Assembly (NCBI GenBank): GCA_018268675.1
Contig: JAFDWB010000032.1
Coordinates: 1-64,000, forward strand
Length of the DNA: 64,000 nt
Reading direction: 5' to 3'
Source of the DNA: Actinomycetota bacterium
Lineage (GTDB): Bacteria > Actinomycetota > Thermoleophilia > Solirubrobacterales > 70-9
Within the stretch, counting starts at the first letter, position 1. Every line of letters starts with the position of its first letter. Positions 57,578 through 64,000 of this stretch are shown here, in pieces. The notes beneath the pieces are model-generated. The model was given only the letters and a program-made list of their open reading frames with translations. It was not told the DNA's origin and did no database searches. The position numbers were made by a program, and so were the translations under genes.

Positions 57578-58335
57578 TGCGGCGATTCCTTTCCATTTGA
57601 CGTGCTTGAAGTCGTTCCCTGGCCGCCGAGGTAGAGCCGCCGCATCTCCTCGGTCCCGACCAGCTCCCCGGTCGGGCCGGAGAGGACGATCCGGCCCCCG
57701 TCCATCAGGTGCATCTCCTCCGCGACCCGCAAGGTCAGGTCGGCGCTCTCCTCGACGAGCAGGATCGAGGTCCCTTCGGCGCTGAGCTGTTCGATCAGTT
57801 CGCGGATGACACCGACGACGATCGGCGCCAGCCCCATCGTCGGCTCGTCGAGGAGGAGGAGCGAGGGACCCGTCATCAGGGCTCGGGCCATCGCCAGCAT
57901 CTGCTGCTCGCCCCCGCTCAGGGTTCCCGCGCTCTGCGCCAACCGTTCGCCGAGAACCGGGAACCGCGCGACCATCCGCGCTTCCCGCTCCGCGGCGAGG
58001 CGACGGTCCTTGACCAGGTGGGCGCCCACCTGCAGGTTCTCCCTGACGGTCATCAGCGGGAAGACCTGGCGTCCCTCCGGGGAGTGGGCGATGCCGGCGT
58101 CGAGCACCGCCCGGGCCGAGGTCTTCAAGGGCGAGCCCTCGACCAGGATGGTGCCGCTCCCTCGCGCGTGCATCCCGGAGATCGCCCGCAGCGTGGTGGT
58201 CTTCCCGGCCCCGTTCGCCCCGACCAGGGCGACGACCTGGCCGCGGCCGACCGCGAACGACACTCCATTCACGGCCGCCACCGAGCCGTAGCTCACATGA
58301 AGGTCACGGACCTCGAGCAGCGGTGCCCCGGTCAC
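57574..58335 (-). CDS. livF: Branched-chain-type ABC transporter ATP-binding protein LivF
   Basis: The 253-residue ATPase has Walker A VGANGAGKTTTLRA, IAHSPEGRQVFPLMTVRENL (the LivF-typical segment), signature LSGGEQQMLAMARAL and Walker B LLLLDEPTMGLAP. The GTG start overlaps the stop of the LivM-LivG fusion. It forms a high-affinity uptake system with the two membrane proteins and the lipoprotein upstream. Given the catabolic enzymes downstream, the solute is probably the pathway substrate rather than an amino acid. Confidence 0.94.
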   Translation of the reverse strand: MTGAPLLEVRDLHVSYGSVAAVNGVSFAVGRGQVVALVGANGAGKTTTLRAISGMHARGSGTILVEGSPLKTSARAVLDAGIAHSPEGRQVFPLMTVRENLQVGAHLVKDRRLAAEREARMVARFPVLGERLAQSAGTLSGGEQQMLAMARALMTGPSLLLLDEPTMGLAPIVVGVIRELIEQLSAEGTSILLVEESADLTLRVAEEMHLMDGGRIVLSGPTGELVGTEEMRRLYLGGQGTTSSTSNGKESPQ

Positions 58336-60164
58336 TCCGCGCTCCCCCCCAGGAACGCCTCGGCGACCTCGGGCGAGTCGAGGACCGTCTCCGCGTCGCC
58401 CTCGGAGATCACTTCCCCCGCGCGGAGGGCGACGACCCGGTCGCAGAGGGTGCGGATCACGGCAAGGCGGTGCTCGATCACGATGATCGCGATCTGCCGC
58501 GTCGAACGAAGGTGTTCGAGGACCGCGATCAGGTGCGCGATCTCCGCCTCGGTCATCCCGGTGGCCGGCTCGTCGAGGCAGATCACGTCAGGGTCGGTCG
58601 CGAGCGCGATGGCGATCCCGAGGACCTTCTTGTGACCGTACGGGAGATCCTCGGCGAGGGCCCCCGCCGAGGCGGCGAGCCCGAGTTCATCGAGAATGCC
58701 CTCGGCGATCCGGCGCTCGCGCCGTGACCGCCTCACCGGCAGCAGCAACCGGCGGAGCGGGTTGCGCCTGGTGTGCGCCCCGGCCGCGAGCAGCACGTTC
58801 TCGAAGACGGTCATGCCGGTGAAGACCGAGGTGGCCTGGAAGGTACGGGCGAGGCCACCGCGGACCACCCGATGCGGGCTGTGCGCGAGCGCGGCGCCGT
58901 TGACCTTCACCTCGCCCCCGTCGGGTCGGCGGAAGCCGCTGATCAGATCGAAGGTGGTGGTCTTGCCGGAACCGTTGGGGCCGATCAGACCGAGGGTCTC
59001 GCCGGCGCAGAGTTGGAAGGAGACGCCGCGGACCGCGTGGACCCCGCCGAACGATTTGGCGATGCCGCGAACCTCGAGCACGTGGTTCGCGCCGATCGGG
59101 AGCCGCGTCGGGATCGGGCCGCCGTCGAGATTCCCCAGCGCCCCTCCGACCGGCACACTGGCCGTCGGCGCCGACCCGAACCGGCGGCGGCAGTAGGCGA
59201 CGAGTTCGGTGACGATCCCATGCCGCATCGCGAACAGGACCACGATCACGCTCACCGCCCCGAAGATCGCTTCCCAGGATCCGCCGAAATTGAAGAGCAG
59301 CGGGACCAGCGTGATGAACGCCGCCCCGATCACCCCGCCCCAGACGTACCTCACACCACCGACGATCACCGAGGTGAGGATGCTCACCGAGAGCCAGAGG
59401 CTGAAGCTCTGTGGCGCGATGAAGCCGATGAAGCTCGCGTATATGCCGCCCAGGATCCCGGCGAAGAGAGCGCCGATCGCGAAGGCCAACAACAGCGCAC
59501 CGGTGCGCCCGATCCCGATCGACTCGGCGAGGTCCGACGAGGACCCGATGCCCCGCAGCTCCAGCCCCCAGCGCGAGCGATCGAGCAGGATGAACACGGC
59601 GACCGTGACCGCCACCACCACGAGCGACAGGTAGAAGAAATCGTCTTCGGTTTTGACCCCGGGTGGGTATGGAATGCCGGCGATGCCGGCGAACCCTCCG
59701 GTCAGGGATTCGGTGTTCTGGATCAAGGAGATCACCACCACCGAGAAGGCGAACGTGATCAGGAGGAAGTAGGCGTCGCTGGTCCGCAGCGACGGGATCC
59801 CGATGACGATCGAGGCGGCGACCGCGAAGACGCCGCCGGCCGCGATCGCCAACCAGAAGCTGACCCCGTGGTCGACCCCGAGGATCGCGAAGCCGTACGC
59901 CCCGATCGCGTACAGGGCTCCATGGGCGAGCGACACCTGGTGGGCGAGCAGGAGCGGTCGGTAGCTGACCGCGAGGCCGATCGCGAGCAGGGTCAGGATC
60001 AGCAGGTGCGTTTCATAAGCCCCGACCATCCCCGGGAGCAGGGCCAGGACCGCGACCAGGGCGAGCGGGATCGCGACCGAGGCGAAGGTCGCACCACGCC
60101 GCGTCACGGTGAGCCTTTCTCCATTTCCCTCAGGCCGCGGCGGGGCCACGGTGACGCTACTCAT
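58332..60164 (-). CDS. LivM-LivG fusion: ABC permease joined to ATP-binding domain
   Basis: The 610-residue protein joins two usually separate parts. Residues about 25-330 are a LivM-type permease with about nine to ten helices (QVSLAHGALYAIGAYGFAIL, SLRTSDAYFLLITFAFSVVV). Residues about 365-608 are a LivG-type ATPase with Walker A GPNGSGKTTTFDLI, FQATSVFTGMTVFENVL and CLDEPATGMTEAE. The signature loop is EDLPYGHKKVLGIA. A linker of about 35 residues joins them. The ATG overlaps the end of the LivH gene, and the stop overlaps livF. The fusion fixes 1:1 stoichiometry; its heterodimer partners are LivH and LivF. Confidence 0.93.
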   Translation of the reverse strand: MSSVTVAPPRPEGNGERLTVTRRGATFASVAIPLALVAVLALLPGMVGAYETHLLILTLLAIGLAVSYRPLLLAHQVSLAHGALYAIGAYGFAILGVDHGVSFWLAIAAGGVFAVAASIVIGIPSLRTSDAYFLLITFAFSVVVISLIQNTESLTGGFAGIAGIPYPPGVKTEDDFFYLSLVVVAVTVAVFILLDRSRWGLELRGIGSSSDLAESIGIGRTGALLLAFAIGALFAGILGGIYASFIGFIAPQSFSLWLSVSILTSVIVGGVRYVWGGVIGAAFITLVPLLFNFGGSWEAIFGAVSVIVVLFAMRHGIVTELVAYCRRRFGSAPTASVPVGGALGNLDGGPIPTRLPIGANHVLEVRGIAKSFGGVHAVRGVSFQLCAGETLGLIGPNGSGKTTTFDLISGFRRPDGGEVKVNGAALAHSPHRVVRGGLARTFQATSVFTGMTVFENVLLAAGAHTRRNPLRRLLLPVRRSRRERRIAEGILDELGLAASAGALAEDLPYGHKKVLGIAIALATDPDVICLDEPATGMTEAEIAHLIAVLEHLRSTRQIAIIVIEHRLAVIRTLCDRVVALRAGEVISEGDAETVLDSPEVAEAFLGGSAE

Positions 60165-61002
60165 TGCCCAACAGCCCCTGCGGGCGGACGACGAGGACGG
60201 CGATCGCGATCAGGAAGCTGACGGCGATCGATGCGGGCTCGGTCCAGTAGGTGGTGGTGGCGCTTTGCGCGAGCCCGATCAGCATCGCCGCGATCAGGGT
60301 GCCCTCGACGCTGCCGAGGCCGCCGAGGACCACCACCACGAACGAGTCGAGCAGCGGCCCTTCCCCGATCGTCGGCAGCAGCTGCTGGACGGGGACGATC
60401 AGGCCCCCTGCCAGGCCGGCGAGCGTGGCGCCCACGCCGAAGACGAGCGGCGCGACCAGGTCGGGGCGGATCCCCTGCAGTTCGGCGGCCTGGGGGTTCT
60501 GCTGGAGCGCCCGCACCGAGCGCCCGAACCGGCTGCGTTTGATGAACAGGGACAGCCCGGCGATCAAGACCACCGCGACGACGACGATGAAGATCCGCTG
60601 CCAGGCGATGTACACGCCGCCGAGGTGCGCGGTGCCTTCGAACGGGGTGGGAACGGACTGCGGGGACAGCGGGATCACCTGCAAGGCCAGGTTCTGCAAC
60701 AGGATCGCGAGCGCGATCGCCACCACCGCGCCCTCGATCAGCAGCCCGCGGAACCGGCGCAGCACGACGATCTCCAAGAGCACTCCGAACAGGCCGACCG
60801 AGAGCCCGCCGAGCGCGACGGCGACGAGATACGGCGCCCCCTGCTTGTTCAGATACCAGGTCGCGTAGGCACCCAGCATGAACATCACACCGTGGGTGAA
60901 GTTCACGACCCGGAGGACGCCGAAGATCAGCGTGAGCCCGACGGCCATCAGGGAGAAGAAGGCCCCGAGGACCATTCCGTTGACGACTACTTGGGAGAGC
61001 AT
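60157..61002 (-). CDS. livH: Branched-chain-type ABC transporter permease LivH
   Basis: The 281-residue protein has about eight hydrophobic segments. VVNGMVLGAFFSLMAVGLTL and RVVNFTHGVMFMLGAYATW are typical of LivH, and the EAA-like loop region VRALQQNPQAAELQGI follows. GIGEGPLLDSFVVVVLGGLG is near the C terminus. It overlaps the LivM-LivG gene by eight bases and follows the binding-protein gene by 42 bases. Confidence 0.95.
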   Translation of the reverse strand: MLSQVVVNGMVLGAFFSLMAVGLTLIFGVLRVVNFTHGVMFMLGAYATWYLNKQGAPYLVAVALGGLSVGLFGVLLEIVVLRRFRGLLIEGAVVAIALAILLQNLALQVIPLSPQSVPTPFEGTAHLGGVYIAWQRIFIVVVAVVLIAGLSLFIKRSRFGRSVRALQQNPQAAELQGIRPDLVAPLVFGVGATLAGLAGGLIVPVQQLLPTIGEGPLLDSFVVVVLGGLGSVEGTLIAAMLIGLAQSATTTYWTEPASIAVSFLIAIAVLVVRPQGLLGNE

Positions 61003-61044
61003 GAGGATGAGGGGCGCCCGACCGAAGCCGGGCGCCCGATCGGA

Positions 61045-62271
61045 TCAACCCTTGGTGACCTGCTTCTGCTTGCCGTTGACCACTTCGCAGACCGGGTAGG
61101 GAACCTTGAATATCTGCGGTGGGCCACCTGCTTCGGCCGGTCCGTAATGGACTTCGCCACCACCTGCGGTCGCGCCCTGGATCGACACTTCGCCGAGCGC
61201 CTTGGCGACCGCTTCCGGTTCGATGCTCCCGGCCTTTTCCATCGCCGCGGCGACGAGCATCCAGTTGTCGTGGAGCTGTGCCGACCACCACTGTGGTTCT
61301 TCGCCGCCAGTCTTCTTTTCGTAGCCGGCGGCCCACGCCTTCGCCGCCGGCGTCCGCGCCGACAGGTTGCACGGCGACGCGATCGAACGCTCCAGCGCTC
61401 CCTGCGGGACCGCTTTCAGCGTCGGATCGAATTCCAGCGTGTCGGGGAAGATGTACCGACCCTTGTAGCCGAGCTGGAAGGCCTGCTTGACGACGGTCTG
61501 GTAGGTCCCCGAATCGTTGGGCCCGAAATTGATCACGTCAGGATTGCCCTGGAGCACCTTGGTGAGGGTCGCCGAGTAGTCGGATTCACCGCGGGGGATG
61601 AACACCGTTTCGTTTTCCAGGCCTGCTTCTGACACCACTTCTTCGAATTCCGGGGCGGTTTCGTGACCGATGCTTTCGTCGGGCAGCAGGTTCACGATCC
61701 GCTTGACGCCCGGTTCCACCGTCTTCAGGTACGCGAGCGACGCCGCGAGGGATTCCGGGTCGCCGAAGTAGGGCCGGAAGGTGAGTGGATGCGCCTTGCC
61801 GACGAAGCTGACGCCGGCGCACATGCAGAAGAGGAGGGAGCCGGCGCGTTCGGTGATCGGCTGGACCGCCTGCACCGTTCCGCCGCCCAGGTTGGAGACG
61901 AACTGGAGGCCGTCCTGTTGGACCGCCTTGGTCGCCGCGGTGGCCGCCTTGGTCGGATCGTAGGCCTGGTCGTAGAAGGCCAGCTTGACCTTGTACGTAT
62001 TCCCACCGGCCTTGATGCCGCCCTTGGCGTTGATTTCTTCCGCGGCGATCTCGGCGCTGACTTTTTCCGCTTCCCCGTAGGCCGCGGCAGATCCCGACAG
62101 CGCAGTGAGGACGCCGAAGGTGAGTTCGCCACCTTCGGCGCTCCCACCCCCCGACTGTGACCCGCTCGAGCTGCTCGAGCTGCCGCAGCCCGCCACCGCC
62201 AGGCTCGCAGCGAGGAGCAACACCAGACCTACCGATACCGCGAACCACCGTGACACTCTTCTCAGATGCAT
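61045..62271 (-). CDS. ABC transporter substrate-binding lipoprotein
   Basis: The 408-residue protein has a lipoprotein signal with lipobox LAVAGC (Cys28), a Ser/Gly linker, and a type I periplasmic-binding fold of the branched-chain amino acid (LivJ-like) family: LTFGVLTALSGSAAAYGEAEK, AAEEINAKGGIKAGGNTYKV, VKRIVNLLPDESIGHETAPE. A FCMCAG segment and SPCNLS add unusual cysteines. The ligand is unknown; it should capture the substrate for the LivH/LivM-LivG/LivF transporter and the catabolic enzymes. Glu is frequently GAA, unlike the cytoplasmic neighbours. Confidence 0.93.
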   Translation of the reverse strand: MHLRRVSRWFAVSVGLVLLLAASLAVAGCGSSSSSSGSQSGGGSAEGGELTFGVLTALSGSAAAYGEAEKVSAEIAAEEINAKGGIKAGGNTYKVKLAFYDQAYDPTKAATAATKAVQQDGLQFVSNLGGGTVQAVQPITERAGSLLFCMCAGVSFVGKAHPLTFRPYFGDPESLAASLAYLKTVEPGVKRIVNLLPDESIGHETAPEFEEVVSEAGLENETVFIPRGESDYSATLTKVLQGNPDVINFGPNDSGTYQTVVKQAFQLGYKGRYIFPDTLEFDPTLKAVPQGALERSIASPCNLSARTPAAKAWAAGYEKKTGGEEPQWWSAQLHDNWMLVAAAMEKAGSIEPEAVAKALGEVSIQGATAGGGEVHYGPAEAGGPPQIFKVPYPVCEVVNGKQKQVTKG

Positions 62272-62326
62272 CGACGCTCCTTCTCGAATCGAGCAAGCGA
62301 GTGGCTTGCCTTGCCTGCCTTCGTCT

Positions 62327-62530
62327 TCATGGCGCAGCCTCCCGAGACGGAATGGCCCTCCCGCCGACCGCCCACCGCCGCGGCGGGACGGGATCGACGA
62401 TCACCCAGGTGAATCGGCGGAGGTCCTCTCCGTAGACCGACACGACGGCATCGGTGAGGGCCTCGAGCAACGCCCCCTCCTTGTCTGCCGTCAGCAGCTC
62501 TTCGTTGATTCGCAGATTGACGAACGGCAA
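62327..62530 (-). CDS. Tautomerase-like (4-oxalocrotonate tautomerase family) protein
   Basis: The 67-residue protein starts MPFVNLRINEELLTADKEG (after Met removal, Pro1 would be the catalytic base), then ALLEALTDAVVSVYGEDLR and FTWVIVDPVPPRRWAVGG. These match the 4-oxalocrotonate tautomerase family in length and layout. TTG start preceded by GAGGAG. It is the first gene after the palindromic operator at 62624, so it leads the catabolic operon and may isomerise a keto-enol intermediate. Confidence 0.83.
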   Translation of the reverse strand: MPFVNLRINEELLTADKEGALLEALTDAVVSVYGEDLRRFTWVIVDPVPPRRWAVGGRAIPSREAAP

Positions 62531-62623
62531 CTGTCACTCCTCGATCTCTGACCAGCTTCCGAAGCCCCGGCGTTCGGCCTCACGGCCGCGAACGAAGTGC
62601 TCCCCTCCATGCGCCGCGAGAAT

Positions 62624-62641
62624 AGCTAGCGAGCGCTAGCT
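62624..62641. promoter_or_regulatory. Probable TetR operator, site 2
   Basis: AGCTAGCGAGCGCTAGCT is a perfect inverted repeat with 8-bp arms. It sits between the minus-strand operon (first start 62530) and the divergent ligase (62677), so one site could control both. It nearly matches the site at 50578. Confidence 0.8.
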
Positions 62642-62676
62642 AGTCAACTGGAAATTTCGGCGCTACGATCCTCGCC

Positions 62677-64000
62677 ATGGAGAGACCTGAGCCGGGGGCG
62701 AGGTCGATGAGCTTCGATCCCCTCACGCCGACCAGCTTTCTGCGCCGCTCGGCGCTCGTCTACCGCGACCGACCGGCGGTCGTGGACGGCGATCTCGATT
62801 GGAGTTATCTGGAGCTGTGGGAGCGGTCCGGCAGGCTCGCCGGCCTCCTCCGGGCCGCTGGGGTCGGCGGGGGCGATCGCGTCGCCGCGCTCGGATCGAA
62901 CTCACAGCTGATGCTGCTGGCCCACCACGGGGTACCGCTGGCGGGCGCGATCCTGGTCCCGATGAACGTGCGGCTCTCGGCGGTCGAGCTCGCCTACATC
63001 GTCCGCCACAGCGGCGCGCGGGTGCTCCTCTGCGACCGGGAGCTTTCAGCCCTCGGGGCCGAGATCGCGGCCGCGACCGGCATCTCACTGTTGACCGAGG
63101 ACGAGGTGGAGGCCGGTCTGCCGGATTCACCCGCCTTCGAGAACCCGGTGGCCGACGAGCGGCTGCCGCTCTCGATCAACTACACGAGCGGCACGACCGG
63201 GAGGCCCAAGGGGGTCGTCTACCACCACCGCGGCGCCTACCTGCAGTCCCTGGCGATGGCGTTTCACCTGGGGCTCCGGGCCGACAGCGTGCTGTTGTGG
63301 ATCGTCCCGATGTTCCATTGCCACGGCTGGTGCCTGACCTGGGGAGCCACGGCGGCGGGCAGCCTGCACGTGTGCCAGAGGCAGGTGGACGCAGGCGAGA
63401 TCTGGCGACTGATCCGCGAGCGCGGGGTCTCCCACGCGGCGGCGGCGCCGACCGTGCTCACCGCGATCGCGGCCCACCCGGATGCCGTGGCCGACCCGAT
63501 GCGCCGGCCGATCAGGATCGCCACCGGTGGATCGCCCCCGTCGCCGACCTTGCTCGCGCGGATGGCGGAGTTGAACGTCGACATCACCCACGCCTACGGG
63601 CTGACCGAGACCTTCGGACCGGTGATGCTCTGCGACTGGCACCCGGAGTGGGACCGGCTCGACGGCCAGACGCGCGCCAAGCTGAAAGCGCGGCAGGGCG
63701 TCGGGAACGTGATCGCGGAACAGCCGAGGATCGTCGACGAGGACGGGGTCGACGTGCCCGCCGACGGGGAGACGAGCGGCGAACTGGTACTGCGGGGGAA
63801 CGACGTGATGCTCGGATACTTCGAGGATCCCGAGGCCTCCGCGGCGGCGCAGCTCGAGGGCTGGTTCCGGACCGGCGACGTCGGCGTCATGCACCCCGAC
63901 AACTATGTGGAGCTCCGCGACCGAAGCAAGGACGTGATCATCTCCGGCGGCGAGAACATCGCCTCGGTCGAGGTCGAGCAGGCGATCGCCAGCTTCCCCG
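62677..64000 (+). CDS. AMP-dependent acyl-CoA ligase (medium/long-chain type), partial
   Basis: The frame stays open to the window edge, giving about 441 residues of an ANL ligase. The phosphate loop is INYTSGTTGRPKGVVYHH, with PMFHCHGWCLTWG (typical of AlkK-like medium-chain acyl-CoA ligases), AYGLTETFGPVMLC, and the hinge LRDRSKDVIISGGENIASVEVE. The C-terminal catalytic domain is cut off. Start is ATG 62677, or ATG 62707 after GCGAGG. TACGAT just before the first ATG could be a -10 box, favouring the second start or a leaderless message. The TetR palindrome lies 36 bases upstream. Confidence 0.92.
   Translation, partial: MERPEPGARSMSFDPLTPTSFLRRSALVYRDRPAVVDGDLDWSYLELWERSGRLAGLLRAAGVGGGDRVAALGSNSQLMLLAHHGVPLAGAILVPMNVRLSAVELAYIVRHSGARVLLCDRELSALGAEIAAATGISLLTEDEVEAGLPDSPAFENPVADERLPLSINYTSGTTGRPKGVVYHHRGAYLQSLAMAFHLGLRADSVLLWIVPMFHCHGWCLTWGATAAGSLHVCQRQVDAGEIWRLIRERGVSHAAAAPTVLTAIAAHPDAVADPMRRPIRIATGGSPPSPTLLARMAELNVDITHAYGLTETFGPVMLCDWHPEWDRLDGQTRAKLKARQGVGNVIAEQPRIVDEDGVDVPADGETSGELVLRGNDVMLGYFEDPEASAAAQLEGWFRTGDVGVMHPDNYVELRDRSKDVIISGGENIASVEVEQAIASFP

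Noticed and set aside
1-64000. Insertion sequences, prophage, tRNA and rRNA genes
   Set aside because: I saw no transposase, integrase, phage structural gene, CCA-ended cloverleaf or rRNA-like stretch; a covariance-model scan would be needed to exclude a tRNA fully.

Overview
The window is about 70% GC or higher, with tightly packed genes that mostly overlap at start/stop codons (ATGA, GTGA, TTGA). Gene content is of actinobacterial type: actinobacterial two-component systems, many tandem universal stress proteins, VapBC, branched-chain ABC uptake next to acyl-CoA ligases, and a split cytochrome b. A deep-branching high-GC actinobacterium (Thermoleophilia/Solirubrobacterales-like) is my best inference; no rRNA or marker gene in the window proves it.

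Positions 1-21435 form an energy-stress (low-oxygen or dormancy-like) island. An amino acid antiporter, arginine deiminase and ornithine carbamoyltransferase form one operon, with a carbamate kinase nearby on the other strand. Phosphoketolase and acetate kinase are coupled behind two tandem universal stress proteins. All three routes end in substrate-level ATP. A DevS/DevR-like sensor kinase and response regulator sit in the middle. A Na,K-ATPase-like P-type ATPase and a MacB-like ABC exporter follow. An ArsR-ArsC fusion with its own operator is embedded in the island. A short upstream box (CGGATGG) recurs before most of these units.

Positions 21436-33026 are redox and membrane biology. They hold a cupredoxin, a ferredoxin / ferredoxin reductase / ferric-reductase-like membrane protein / ApbE flavin transferase operon with small membrane-anchored proteins, an OmpR-type two-component system, a split cytochrome b module and a heavy-metal P-type ATPase.

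Positions 33027-49008 are mixed housekeeping and accessory genes: two DHFR/RibD-like reductases with LysR and TetR regulators, GNAT, an MBL-fold hydrolase, an SGNH protein plus an SGNH-acyltransferase paralogue, a HEPN-like protein with a small partner, an ABC-2 exporter, a DUF1269-type protein, a GGDEF protein with a degenerate HD-GYP domain, a PLP decarboxylase and VapBC.

Positions 49073-64000 are one catabolic regulon, nearly all on the minus strand: a tautomerase, branched-chain-type ABC uptake with a LivM-LivG fusion, a luciferase-like monooxygenase, a small GatC/AtzG-like protein with an amidase, an aldehyde dehydrogenase, two acyl-CoA ligases, a SnoaL-like protein and a TetR regulator. 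A third acyl-CoA ligase diverges at the right edge. Two near-identical palindromes mark the probable TetR operators.

The most novel signal is a family of structured intergenic elements. Two nearly full copies (51-326 and 33036-33300, in opposite orientation) share several hairpins, and partial modules occur at 5355-5394 and 14145-14179. The second most interesting is the ApbE / ferric-reductase-like operon that lacks a recognisable FMN-binding substrate but is flanked by unknown small exported proteins.
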